Made by a program: the position numbers and the translations under genes
The notes under the pieces: generated by a model
Database searches by the model: none
Seen by the model: the letters and a program-made list of their open reading frames with translations, nothing else
What the model was told of the DNA's origin: nothing
Shown here: positions 1-13,510 of the stretch, piece after piece
Layout of the letters: every line of letters begins with the position of its first letter
Position numbering within the stretch: position 1 is the stretch's first letter
NCBI GenBank assembly: GCA_030589945.1
Contig: JAUUZN010000023.1
Coordinates: 1 to 34,811 of the forward strand
Length of the DNA: 34,811 nt
Source of the DNA: Gammaproteobacteria bacterium
GTDB taxonomy: Bacteria; Pseudomonadota; Gammaproteobacteria; Enterobacterales; GCA-2746155
Direction: 5' to 3'

Positions 1-2
1 AC

Positions 3-27
3 AAAAAAAGACGCTTAAAAAAGCGTC
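3..27 (-). terminator. Rho-independent terminator after the efflux adaptor gene
   Basis: Read on the minus strand, a 7-bp perfect stem (GACGCTT / AAGCGTC, plus-strand arms 10-16 and 21-27) with a 4-base loop is followed directly by a run of seven T. It lies about 20 nt beyond the stop codon of the adaptor gene. It should end that transcript, so any pump gene further left would need read-through or its own promoter. Confidence 0.85.
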
Positions 28-46
28 CATTACCAACCAGGGTGAA

Positions 47-1111
47 TTAAATTTGTGCGAGACTTTCAATCAACTCAACATTTGACTCATCTTTTAGATT
101 TCTCTGGCCCGTTGTGATGATCATCTCATGGCTCTCAATTCCTTCAGTGATTTCTACATAGTCCGAATCAATAAATCCTAAAGAGACTGTGCGCTTATAA
201 GCTATCCCATCTTTGACAATAAAGACCGATTTTTCTTCATCCTGAGAAATAATAGAGTCCTTGGGTACCAACAATGCTTCAGCGTGAGTATCATAGATCA
301 CACTGACTCGACTAAACATTCCTGGGCGGAGCGTTCTTGTTTTATCTTTAAGACTGACGGTCACTTTAAAAGTCCCAGTATTTTTATCGATAATTGGACT
401 GACACGATCAATATTTCCAACAAAAGGTTGGTTCACAGCGTCAACGTAAACATTCGCTAACTGTCCCACCTCAAGAGTCGCTTTTTCTGATTCAGGGATA
501 TGAATGATCGCATATATTTCTGAAAAATTCGCAATTTGAAATGCAGCTTCATTCTGTTTTAAAAGATTACCAACTTTAATATGTCTGTTAGCGATTACAC
601 CCGCTATAGGCGCTCTGATAGTTGCATACTCAAGATTAAGTGCAGCAAGCTCAGTTGCAGCCTTCTGTGCCTGATATTGGTAATTTGTACGATCGTATGC
701 TTCAGAACTGATCAATTGTTTTTCATAGATTTTTTTATTACGTTGCAATTCATTCGCAAGCTGACTTAAAGTTGCATTGGCACGCATTAATTCTAGTCTG
801 AGTTTATCAACATCAAGTTGTGCCAGTGCCTGTCCAGCTTCAACAGAATCTCCTTCTTCAACGAACACCTTCTGAACTATTCCTGTGACGCGAGCAGTTA
901 CAGAAGCCTCTTCTGCAGCTTCTAATGATGCCGTTGTGCCGTAGGCAGCATCAATTTTACCAATCACAACAGGGCTTGCGACCACAGGAATACTAACAAC
1001 TTCTTCCTTAGACTCTTTTGCCTGTGATTGTGTTTCACTACAGGATGACAACATCAATACCGCCAGTGATGCGGTGGTTAATATTGTAATTTTAAAACGG
1101 TTACCGTTCAT
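47..1111 (-). CDS. RND efflux periplasmic adaptor (membrane fusion) lipoprotein
   Basis: This 354-residue protein is a HlyD/AcrA-type adaptor that would bridge an inner-membrane RND pump and an outer-membrane channel. The N-terminus is a lipoprotein signal with lipobox LSSC, placing the lipidated cysteine at residue 24. Then come the first half of a lipoyl domain (about 65-100, VTARVTGIVQKVFVEEGDSV), a short alpha-helical hairpin (about 100-160), the second lipoyl half (YATIRAPIAGVIANR, about 162-177), a beta-barrel region containing LRPGMFSRVSV, and a membrane-proximal domain. The ATG at 1111 has AGAGG about six bases upstream. The substrate cannot be read from the sequence. A terminator follows immediately and no pump gene is inside the window, so the partner is either further left or encoded elsewhere. 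Family assignment is secure; drug versus metal specificity is open. Confidence 0.9.
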   Translation of the reverse strand: MNGNRFKITILTTASLAVLMLSSCSETQSQAKESKEEVVSIPVVASPVVIGKIDAAYGTTASLEAAEEASVTARVTGIVQKVFVEEGDSVEAGQALAQLDVDKLRLELMRANATLSQLANELQRNKKIYEKQLISSEAYDRTNYQYQAQKAATELAALNLEYATIRAPIAGVIANRHIKVGNLLKQNEAAFQIANFSEIYAIIHIPESEKATLEVGQLANVYVDAVNQPFVGNIDRVSPIIDKNTGTFKVTVSLKDKTRTLRPGMFSRVSVIYDTHAEALLVPKDSIISQDEEKSVFIVKDGIAYKRTVSLGFIDSDYVEITEGIESHEMIITTGQRNLKDESNVELIESLAQI

Positions 1112-1162
1112 GGATGCCTCTAAATTTTATACTTTAAGAGTTTCTAACTCATTCATCTTCAC

Positions 1163-1181
1163 TTCATGAAAAGTTCATGAA
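1163..1181. promoter_or_regulatory. Tandem TTCATGAA palindromes upstream of the adaptor gene
   Basis: Two copies of the perfect 8-bp palindrome TTCATGAA lie at 1163-1170 and 1174-1181, exactly 11 bp apart, that is one helical turn. They sit 52-70 bp upstream of the adaptor start. Such geometry is typical of an operator bound by a dimeric repressor or activator. No regulator gene is adjacent, so the binding protein is unknown. Confidence 0.4.
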
Positions 1182-1190
1182 TACATATAA

Positions 1191-1208
1191 TTGATGATGC
1201 ATGATCAA
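1191..1208. repeat. Near-perfect 18-bp inverted repeat
   Basis: TTGATGATG followed directly by CATGATCAA forms a palindrome of 18 bp with a single mismatched pair, centred on ATGCAT. It is in the divergent spacer between the efflux adaptor and the PilZ gene, 10 bp from the TTCATGAA pair. A role as a second operator is inference. Confidence 0.4.
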
Positions 1209-1310
1209 TGCCAAGCATCTTTAATGATGTCATATTACTGTTTTTAAACGTTTTTTTGTTTGTGTAAATGTTAAGAAGTGTTTCTTTCGGCCGATACTGT
1301 TAGAGGAATG

Positions 1311-1323
1311 ACCAACTGTTGGT
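1311..1323. repeat. 13-bp inverted repeat ACCAAC-T-GTTGGT
   Basis: Six-base arms flank a single central T, about 77 bp before the PilZ gene start. The one-base loop makes a hairpin unlikely, so it looks more like a protein-binding site. The rest of the 1112-1399 spacer shows no gene; only a weak -10-like TAAAAT at about 1339-1344 is visible. Confidence 0.35.
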
Positions 1324-1399
1324 GAAATACACAATATGTTAAAATGCATCCGAATAGCCTTATTATCGTTAGAAGTTCAATAAACTCTGGAAATCCTGA

Positions 1400-3742
1400 A
1401 TGTCTGAAGAGACTAAACATTTTGTAAGCAATCCCTCAGGTTCAAAGGATCTGCATGTGGCTATTCCTAAAATAAAACAACAAAATATAAATTCCACAGT
1501 CATTAATGAAACAGAACGACTTAATGCGATTTCATCTGAACCGATTGATTTACGAGATTTATTCCCTAATCAATGCCAGCCATTCCGACTGGACGGAATT
1601 ACTCATTATTTTGACCCTCCTGCAGAACTCTTTTTTAACAGTCAAGTTAAACGCAACAAAGGACATTATACGCAGGCCGTATTTGAAGCGGTTCAAAAGC
1701 ACGCCGCTGCCAGACTAGCATCCGGAACATACGGTGAAGAATCTGTAGATGAAGAGGCCAGTACATTTAAACCACCATCGGTCATTGAGGTTGGCTATAG
1801 CCAACATCGCCAAGAAAACAGATTAAACTTTGCTACCGATGTTGAAGTAGAGCTTCCATCAGGCAGTGTTATTCAAGCTCGCTCTGTTGATATTTCACCA
1901 TCGGGTGTACAGCTGAAACTACAGTCTATCCTCGATGTCATTGTTGGGATGGAACTCGAACTTAGTTTCCCACAGCTTGAGCTGAAATATGAAAAACAGT
2001 TTGGAACCATTACCTATCGGTTGATGAAAAGCGATATTGGTTCAATGTTTATGACTTTAAAACTTGCCAGAGTGGATCCAGGTGAACACCCTTTTGATCT
2101 ATTTCTTGAAGATTTTATCGACAGCAAAAAACATCGTTATCGAATAGATGCAGAAGACTCAAAGTTGGCTCTAACTGCGAAAGCATGGGAATATTTGTAC
2201 ATAAAGTCTCTCCCCTATCTCGCCTGTTTTGTTGCTACTAGGGGTGAAAAAGTACAGATTCAAGAATTGGCCATATCAAACCAGAATAAAAAACAACTCT
2301 CCGGGCTTGGAAACAGTATGTTGAGTATGCTTGAACAACAGATGGGCTCATTCCGACTTAATAGTATTGTCACCCATGATTCTTCTCCGCCGGAAATATA
2401 CGCTTATCGTTACCAGGGTACCGGTTTGAGAAGGCGCATAGGCGCTACATCATGGCAGTTTAATAATAACCAACTTCGTTTAGAATTCTTAAAGGCCGGC
2501 GTTAATGAGCCAACATTTGCCGCTTGGCGAATTAAAGTCGTTAAACTTGATCCCATGTCAGAGCAACGAAGTAAGGAACTGATTGAAAAACTATCTATCA
2601 GTAATCCTGAACAATCCGACAGCCTCATTGAGCAGTTAAGTCAATATGAGTACTTAATATATCTATTGGATATCACAGAGAATATTAAACAGGACCCCTT
2701 AATCAGCCATGATGAAAATGATGAACCTATAAAAGACAATTATTTCGACGACTACGAAATTAAATTAAAACGCTCAGCAGATTATACACGACTGAGATTA
2801 GGTATTAGTAAACGTCGTAATGAAGAACGATTTCTCTACCAATCGCCACTTGTTATTAATTATTATGGTGAAAAAATTAAAGGACAAACGGTCAATCTGT
2901 CAGTCAATGGACTGAAAGTTGCCGTCAATGGAAAATATTCCTTTCAAATTAGAGATACGGTGACCATCGATTTTGTGGGTTTTAATAAGAAGTTTCGTAG
3001 CTCTAAACTCAAAGGCCAAAGTTATCGTATTGCTGCAATTACTCCCGACGGTTCGCTTTGTTTGACCCGGGATCACAGAATCACTCGACATGCAGCCGCA
3101 ATGTTTATGTCTAAATTATTAACTAAAAATAAAGATATATTACCAACCTGTACTGGTGAATTATGGATGAGTACAAAATCTAGACTCATGGAGTCTTGGC
3201 TTAATTTATGTCTACCCACTCAGTCCTTGTTAATGACGCGTGAAGAAGGCAAGTATGATATTCCGTATATTTTGAAAGGTAACTTCACCGATCACCTTCT
3301 TGCTCCATTTAAAATTGGTAAAGACATTTATAACCTAGAGCAATTATTGCATTTGAACATGTTAAATAAAAAGATTCGTGAATTAAATGTCAATTCAGAC
3401 CATCCCTTGAGTATTGAAATTTATCTCAGTCAGACCGGTGAATTCAACAACAATGTACCAATAATTGAATTGAAAATTTGGTCAGATTTTAAGGATGATT
3501 TAGAACGAGTTGAGTACATTAAAAAATGTATCAAGCGTTCTGTGTACCGTTTCTATACCCTTTCTTTAAGTAAAGTGCCAAGGCTAGACCGTTCTGATTT
3601 AACCGATGACATGAATGTCATTCGTAGAAATGCACGTCATCGGTTACTTGATTTTGAAAAGGAGTACCAATCTCTTGCCGTCATTTTAGAACTCAGTGAC
3701 AGTTCTCAAGAAATACTCAGTCGGTATAACTTATTAAAATAA
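1400..3742 (+). CDS. Protein with two PilZ (c-di-GMP-binding) domains
   Basis: This 780-residue cytoplasmic protein has no signal peptide or membrane segment. Two regions carry the full PilZ signature. The first has R137-x-x-x-R141 followed by D164-I-S-P-S-G169. The second has R473-N-E-E-R477 followed by N499-L-S-V-N-G504. Both halves of the c-di-GMP site (RxxxR and D/NxSxxG) are intact, so both domains should bind the ligand. The remaining sequence (1-130, 230-465 and 570-780) is not recognisable to me and has no enzymatic motif. The ATG is preceded directly by an in-frame TGA, which fixes the start; the ribosome site is weak (GGAAA). It stands alone, facing the GlyGly-CTERM gene tail to tail with one base between the stops. 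Its output is unknown; family members often control motility or surface polysaccharide. Confidence 0.85.
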   Translation: MSEETKHFVSNPSGSKDLHVAIPKIKQQNINSTVINETERLNAISSEPIDLRDLFPNQCQPFRLDGITHYFDPPAELFFNSQVKRNKGHYTQAVFEAVQKHAAARLASGTYGEESVDEEASTFKPPSVIEVGYSQHRQENRLNFATDVEVELPSGSVIQARSVDISPSGVQLKLQSILDVIVGMELELSFPQLELKYEKQFGTITYRLMKSDIGSMFMTLKLARVDPGEHPFDLFLEDFIDSKKHRYRIDAEDSKLALTAKAWEYLYIKSLPYLACFVATRGEKVQIQELAISNQNKKQLSGLGNSMLSMLEQQMGSFRLNSIVTHDSSPPEIYAYRYQGTGLRRRIGATSWQFNNNQLRLEFLKAGVNEPTFAAWRIKVVKLDPMSEQRSKELIEKLSISNPEQSDSLIEQLSQYEYLIYLLDITENIKQDPLISHDENDEPIKDNYFDDYEIKLKRSADYTRLRLGISKRRNEERFLYQSPLVINYYGEKIKGQTVNLSVNGLKVAVNGKYSFQIRDTVTIDFVGFNKKFRSSKLKGQSYRIAAITPDGSLCLTRDHRITRHAAAMFMSKLLTKNKDILPTCTGELWMSTKSRLMESWLNLCLPTQSLLMTREEGKYDIPYILKGNFTDHLLAPFKIGKDIYNLEQLLHLNMLNKKIRELNVNSDHPLSIEIYLSQTGEFNNNVPIIELKIWSDFKDDLERVEYIKKCIKRSVYRFYTLSLSKVPRLDRSDLTDDMNVIRRNARHRLLDFEKEYQSLAVILELSDSSQEILSRYNLLK

Positions 3743-3743
3743 C

Positions 3744-5123
3744 TTATGAAAAGAACCTTCTAAAATAACTGGCAAACAATACCAACAAGATCATCAGACC
3801 ACTACTACCTGCCCCACCATCGCCATGACTATGAGATGAAGTTGGCTCAGTCGTTGAAACCCCACCTGAGTTTTGAACCGCATCAGAACTTCTATCCTCC
3901 AACGGTACGTCTGACAAAGCTGCACTTACATTATCACTGGAGGTCAAGAATGCATCTGTGTAGGCATCATAAATCTCTATTTTAAAGTTGTAATAACCCG
4001 TTTGGTATCCACTTTCTAACGTTGACTCTAATATATAGGTGTCTAATGTCGAGAAACCATCAATTAGATAATCTTCGGTAGTGAAATCGAGTTCCCAGCT
4101 ACCCGTGTTATCTTGAATCCAGATCTCAGCGTATATCAGTGCATCTCCTGAATTGATATCGGCATCAAACTGCAAACTAAAAGATTGATAAAAGCCATCC
4201 TGATCATTGTCAGTCAATAAAGTGATTGATGAAGAGAATATTGTATATCTCGAATCGCCAACAATCGTTGATTCAAAAGAAACATCTTCTAGGTAATGGT
4301 TCGCCAATTCATAATCATCATCTGAACTTATGGTCGCTACCAGAGAGTCATTATATTCATCATACAAATCGATTAAAATATCATAACTTCCAGGTGGATA
4401 CCCGCTAGTCAGTATTGTCGAAACAGTAAAGTCATCATAGGCACTGTAGCCTTCTAGATTGAAATACTGTGATGTGTAATACAGTTCCCAAGGGGCACCA
4501 TTCAAACTTAGATATAATCGGGCGTACACCGTTGCTGAACTGAAGTTGGTATCGGCGTCAAAGTTGACTGAAAATTCTGAATAATAGCCATCACCATCGC
4601 TATCATAATCCATGGTGACATAAACAGAATCAAAGAAAAAATCATGAGAGAGTAGTTTAGTCGTTGAGTTCTTGTCTCTCACCACAGGCACGGTTGCTGC
4701 TGTTCTATTGGTTCCTGATGAGACTGTATTTGAATTCTTGCCTGTCCCTGCTAATGCTCCCTCAACCGATAAACTAGGATCAGATATATCCTTATAATTC
4801 GCTTTTCGTTCGCGGCCAAGGTTTGATTGCTGTAAGCCTTTATTAGCACCTGCAGAGGTTAACTGACTTTGCAGCTGTTGAGCATTATTTGAAGATTGCT
4901 GCTCTCGAACCTTAACCGTTTTTTCTATAGTCGCCTCTATTTCTGTCGCACCCAAAAGGGTAAATTGCAGAGCAACAATCAAAACAAAGGTAAGAGTAAC
5001 TTTTAGATCAAATGCTCGACAACTCAAACGATTAAAGTTTAAAGCTTCTGATGCAAATGCTATTAAACCCAGTTCATTTGCTTTAGACGGTCCCCTATTA
5101 TTTCGAACAATTAGCTTACTCAT
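3744..5123 (-). CDS. GlyGly-CTERM surface protein with two related Asp-rich domains (choice-of-anchor H-like)
   Basis: This 459-residue exported protein has a basic N-terminal stretch, a hydrophobic signal core at about 42-59, a Gln/Ser-rich linker, and two homologous domains of roughly 120 residues. Each domain opens with an Asp-rich motif (DYDSDGDGYYSEFSVNFDAD and TDNDQDGFYQSF) resembling calcium-binding loops and continues with matching WELYYTS / WELDFTT and SGYPPGSYDI / SGYQTGYYNF segments. The C-terminus is Gly-rich (GDGGAGSSG), then a transmembrane stretch, then basic YFRRFFS: the GlyGly-CTERM tripartite signal processed by rhombosortase in type II secretion species. I chose the ATG at 5123, with GGAG eight bases upstream, over a reading frame open to 5216 that would run into the divergent methyltransferase gene. 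Surface location is inferred from the family; the function is unknown. Confidence 0.7.
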   Translation of the reverse strand: MSKLIVRNNRGPSKANELGLIAFASEALNFNRLSCRAFDLKVTLTFVLIVALQFTLLGATEIEATIEKTVKVREQQSSNNAQQLQSQLTSAGANKGLQQSNLGRERKANYKDISDPSLSVEGALAGTGKNSNTVSSGTNRTAATVPVVRDKNSTTKLLSHDFFFDSVYVTMDYDSDGDGYYSEFSVNFDADTNFSSATVYARLYLSLNGAPWELYYTSQYFNLEGYSAYDDFTVSTILTSGYPPGSYDILIDLYDEYNDSLVATISSDDDYELANHYLEDVSFESTIVGDSRYTIFSSSITLLTDNDQDGFYQSFSLQFDADINSGDALIYAEIWIQDNTGSWELDFTTEDYLIDGFSTLDTYILESTLESGYQTGYYNFKIEIYDAYTDAFLTSSDNVSAALSDVPLEDRSSDAVQNSGGVSTTEPTSSHSHGDGGAGSSGLMILLVLFASYFRRFFS

Positions 5124-5204
5124 GATAAAAACTCCGTTAGATGGTAGAGTTCCACTATAATGGAGTGAATCTGAACCAATCCTGAACCAATTGAATAAAA
5201 TACA

Positions 5205-5858
5205 ATGCAACAGCAATCTCGAATCGTCATCTCAAATCAGCAAGGACCCCACCCAGATTTAAAAGAGGTTGTGTTAAAACACATTGAGAATCGTTACCAG
5301 AAGCCTATTTCAACTCATAGTCTTAATGCATTTAAAATCGCTGATGAGTACTATCAGAAACACTCAGGTCATTTCATACTCGATTCAGCCTGTGGCGTTG
5401 GTGAGAGCACTTATCATCTTGCTTTGGCGAATCCCGAGTCATTTGTTCTCGGTATTGATCAATCACAAAAACGATTACTCACCCAGAATTTTAAATGTCC
5501 ACCGAATGCTCTATTATTACGTACAGATTGTATTGATTTTTGGAGACTTGCTTTCAAAGCCGGCTGGCAGTTACAACATCATTACCTGTTGTATCCAAAC
5601 CCCTGGCCTAAGAAAAAGCATTTTCAACGTCGATGGCATGGTCACCCTATTTTTCCAGTTCTACAGAAACTAGGGGGTCAACTAGAATTGCGGACGAATT
5701 GGAGAATTTATGCAGAAGAATTCACTCTCGCTTTAAAACTTTTAAATGTAGATTGTTCTGACGTTGAAAAATGGCATGCCGATCCTTGCATCACACCCTT
5801 TGAGAGAAAATATCAGTTAAGCCAGCAACTTTATTCTGTAAAGGCAATCATGAAGTAA
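5205..5858 (+). CDS. TrmB-like SAM-dependent methyltransferase
   Basis: This 217-residue class I methyltransferase has SAM motif I at D60-S-A-C-G-V-G66 and the acidic end of strand 2 at GID85. The TrmB-type segment PNPWPKKKHFQRR (131-143) corresponds to the DPWHKARHNKRR of tRNA (guanine-46-N7) methyltransferase, and TNWxxYAEEF (164-173) matches TDWxxYAE. The first residue of the PDPW motif is Asn rather than Asp, and the N-terminal region is short. It may therefore be a diverged TrmB paralogue rather than the housekeeping enzyme. It is transcribed divergently from the GlyGly-CTERM gene (81-bp spacer). No clear ribosome-binding site precedes the ATG. The fold is certain; the tRNA substrate is likely but not proven. 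Confidence 0.7.
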   Translation: MQQQSRIVISNQQGPHPDLKEVVLKHIENRYQKPISTHSLNAFKIADEYYQKHSGHFILDSACGVGESTYHLALANPESFVLGIDQSQKRLLTQNFKCPPNALLLRTDCIDFWRLAFKAGWQLQHHYLLYPNPWPKKKHFQRRWHGHPIFPVLQKLGGQLELRTNWRIYAEEFTLALKLLNVDCSDVEKWHADPCITPFERKYQLSQQLYSVKAIMK

Positions 5859-5884
5859 TCAAAGGCATCGGTTGCAGAGTTGCT

Positions 5885-6349
5885 TTAGATGAGGCTAGTT
5901 TTTTTAGCTCGCTCTCTGGCTGAGAGCATTTCAGTCTGTCGTAAGTGTAATAAGCCCGATATTTTTCTGATGAAGTGTTCCTCATGGCGGTCCAATTCAC
6001 CATCTGCATAAGCTACAGACCACATAAGTTCAAGCAATCGACACTTTTGTGGAATTGAGAACTCTTTATTAATCAATGAAGTGAACTGATGATAATCAAT
6101 GGCTTCGGCACTTTTATCATCAGCATTTGCTAATAGCTCGAGAATTTCAGACTGACTAAGAGAAAACTTGGCTGAGATCGCCTGTTGGATCCGTTGATTT
6201 TCTATATCCGAATACTGTCTATCAGCCTGAGCCACCTCTAACAATAATACGGCACTGGCGAGTTGTAGACGATGTTCGATATCATCAACCGACTCAATAT
6301 TAACAATCGTTAGGTGCTGCTCAAAAAATATTTTTAATCGTTTAATCAT
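5885..6349 (-). CDS. TerB-like domain protein
   Basis: This 154-residue soluble helical protein has the two-fold acidic pattern of the TerB/DjlA-N family: AQADRQYSDIE (40-50) and AYADGELDRHEEH (113-125). These acidic clusters coordinate metal in characterised TerB proteins. It lies 33 bp downstream of eno on the same strand? No: it is on the minus strand below eno, so it follows eno in transcription order and could be co-transcribed. No other ter genes are present, so tellurite resistance should not be inferred. Its role is unknown, and the domain call is fairly firm. Confidence 0.7.
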   Translation of the reverse strand: MIKRLKIFFEQHLTIVNIESVDDIEHRLQLASAVLLLEVAQADRQYSDIENQRIQQAISAKFSLSQSEILELLANADDKSAEAIDYHQFTSLINKEFSIPQKCRLLELMWSVAYADGELDRHEEHFIRKISGLLHLRQTEMLSARERAKKTSLI

Positions 6350-6382
6350 CTGTGGTGAGATCTAGTGTCATACGGATGAGAA

Positions 6383-9426
<3,044 letters not shown>

Positions 9427-9510
9427 TCAGAAATACAGAATAGCAACCTAAAATGGCTGTGCTGCTGTATTAAATTCAATGTAAAAAGTGCTTCAATCTG
9501 AGCTGGGGCA

Positions 9511-9529
9511 GGAGCGCTCCCGAACGGGA
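9511..9529 (-). other. Overlapping inverted repeats at the predicted 5' end of the pyrG transcript
   Basis: On the minus strand TCCCGTTCGGGA (9518-9529) forms a compact hairpin that overlaps the perfect 10-bp palindrome GGAGCGCTCC (9511-9520). The two foldings share bases and exclude each other. They begin a few bases after the predicted start site of the pyrG promoter, about 105-125 nt before the pyrG start codon. No T-tract follows, so this is not a terminator; leader stabilisation or regulation is inference. Confidence 0.45.
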
Positions 9530-9533
9530 TAAC

Positions 9534-9562
9534 ATTCTATCAAAAGATCACAGCTTTGGAAA
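9534..9562 (-). promoter_or_regulatory. Candidate sigma-70 promoter for pyrG
   Basis: On the minus strand TTTCCA (9557-9562) and TAGAAT (9534-9539) are separated by 17 bases. The -10 matches the consensus at five of six positions and the -35 at four of six. It would start transcription near 9527, leaving a leader of about 120 nt before pyrG. Confidence 0.45.
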
Positions 9563-9577
9563 TTGGATTCGATCAAT

Positions 9578-11287
<1,710 letters not shown>

Positions 11288-11288
<1 letters not shown>

Positions 11289-13510
11289 TAAAGACGCTTT
11301 ACTTCTGAAACATTAGGCAGTCGATTTATGGCACTTAGAATATCACCTAAAATATCGGTGCTAGGGACTTCAATCTGTAATGAAATATCAATGATATTAT
11401 CGATACTTCGCCTAGTATTTGTATAGAGAGCCACAACGCCAACATTATGATTAGCAAGTAATGTGGTTATATCACGCAAAAGACCGTGCCTGTCATAAGC
11501 AAGGATAGAAATGTCCACGGTATAAAAGTCTTTGGACTCTCCCCAATCGACCTCAATGAGGCGTTCGTAATTATCATGCTGCGCTCTGAGTATATGAGTG
11601 CAATCATTTCGATGGATCACAACGCCTCGCGTCCTCGAAATAAAGCCAACAATCTTGTCACCCGGAACCGGTTTACAACAGCCTGCGATGGTCGAGAGTA
11701 AATTGTTGACACCCTGAACGATGATGTCACTTCCCCTAGATTTTTTATTCGACTTTTTAGTTGCCTTTATCGGCTTTGATGCCTTTTGCGTTATCTCTTC
11801 ACTATTCTCAACTGAAGGAGCTATTTGTGCGCGTGCTGCATTCCCTACCTGATGTAATCGTAAGTCACCTGCACCAATGCCCGCATAGAGATCATCAACT
11901 TTCGTATAATTATAGTTTTTTGCGAGCGCAAAAAGATCGATATCTTTAAGACCTAACTGCTTAAATTCTTTATCGAGAAGCGGTTTACCCGCAGCTATAT
12001 TTTTGTCCTTATCTTGGTGACGAAAATACTGGTGTATTTTTGCTCGTGAGCGGGCTGACTTCAAATAACCAAGAGACGGGTTCATCCAATCTCTTGAGGG
12101 ACTACCATTTTTCGAAGTGAGTATTTCAATTTGTTCACCCGTACTCAGTTCATAGGTCAAAGGTACGATGCGCCCATTGACCTTAGCGCCTCGACAGGTA
12201 TTACCAACCTGAGTATGGATACGATAGGCAAAGTCTAAGGGAGTTCCACCGGGAGGGAGATCGACAATTTCCCCCCCTGGCGTAAAGACGTAAACACGAT
12301 CTTCAACAACCTGTTCACGGAAATCATTGAGTAATTCATCTGTATCAGCGAGTTCTTCTTGCCATTCAAGTAATTCTCTTAACCAGGCGATTTTTTTCTC
12401 GTATCCTGCAGCCTCTACTTTAGCACCTTCCTTATATCGCCAATGTGCGGCAACACCATGTTCTGACTCTTGATGCATTTGGTGAGTTCGTATCTGCACC
12501 TCAAGTGCCTTTCCCTCTGGTCCAATGACTGCAGTATGGATGGATTGGTAACCATTCTCTTTAGGTGTGGCAATATAGTCATCAAACTCATTGGCAATAT
12601 GGGGCCACCGACTGTGGACAACGCCTAAAGCCGCATAACATTGCTGCACTTCATCAACGAGAATACGAACGGCACGGGTATCATAAATTTCAGAAAAGCT
12701 AACATTCTTACGCTCCATCTTGCGCCAAATACTGTAGATGTGCTTTGAACGACCATTGATCTCCGATTGGATCCCTAGGTTATCGAGCTCAGTTACTAAC
12801 TGTTTAACAATGTTGTTAATGTACTGGTCACGAACCAAACGTTTCTCTGAGAGAGAACGCGCTATTCGCTTATAATCCTTGGGGTGCATATACCTGAATG
12901 AAAAATCTTCCAGCTCCCATTTCAACTGACCGATACCAAGACGATTCGCTAACGGCGCATAGATGTCCATGGTCTCTGTAGCCAACTTCACTCTTGTGGC
13001 TTCGTCCAGGTGTTTCGCTGAATGCAGTAGGCTCACTTGCTCTGCTAATTTAATCAGTACCACCCGACTATCATCCACCATGGCCAATAGCATATGCCTT
13101 AATGGGTCCATGGCGACTTTGCCGGTTATATTTGCAGATTTTTGCAAGCTTCTTACCGCGGCCATTTTTTTAACACCGGAAATTAGCTTGCCAATTTTGG
13201 GTCCAAGATTTTCACGGACCTGCTTCATGTTGATGACTTCATCTCTGACTAAACTGTAGACAATTGCCGCCGCCAATGTCTCTGAATCAAGACTCAGTCC
13301 AGCAAGAATGTCGGCCATGTCTAGACCCTGTTCAATCGCAATAGATTTTTGTGCGGTATTCTCACTAGCACAATCTCTTGCTAGGGTTAGCGCCTTAAGA
13401 ATAGGAGTCATCGACTTTTCATCACGCTCAGATTTCAACTCTTCTATCCAGGCGGTGGGGAGTCCTGCGGTGAGTAAATCCTTGTCAATTTCTTCTCTTA
13501 TTTTTACCAT
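11288..13510 (-). CDS. relA: GTP pyrophosphokinase RelA
   Basis: RelA is the ribosome-associated (p)ppGpp synthetase of the stringent response. The 740-residue protein has a pseudo-hydrolase HD domain first (about 60-180), where the HDxxED motif is lost (AIVYSLVRD), as is normal in RelA and unlike SpoT. The synthetase domain follows (about 240-360, with YDTRAVRILVDE, FDDYIATPKENGYQSIHT and LEVQIRT). Then come a TGS domain (VYVFTPGGEIVDLPPGGTPL, about 405-465), a zinc-finger region (IAGCCKPVPGD) and a C-terminal ACT domain (about 660-735). Its ATG overlaps the rlmD stop by one base (TAATG), so translation is probably coupled. Confidence 0.97.

Noticed and set aside
1163-1181. Sigma-E promoter upstream of the efflux adaptor
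   Set aside because: A minus-strand GAACTT is present in the repeat, but no TCTRA-like -10 lies at 15-17 bases.
5124-5216. Longer start for the GlyGly-CTERM gene
   Set aside because: The extension overlaps the divergent methyltransferase gene and lacks a ribosome site, whereas ATG 5123 has GGAG.
5885-6349. Tellurite resistance from the TerB-like gene
   Set aside because: No other ter genes are present and the domain occurs in many unrelated proteins.
9511-9520. GGAGCGCTCC as a kdsA terminator
   Set aside because: No T-run follows on the minus strand and it lies about 60 nt past the stop beside a promoter.
12963-13259. Plus-strand open frame inside relA
   Set aside because: It is antisense to conserved relA coding sequence, with no ribosome site or family resemblance; the same holds for other antisense frames in lepA, degP and recO.
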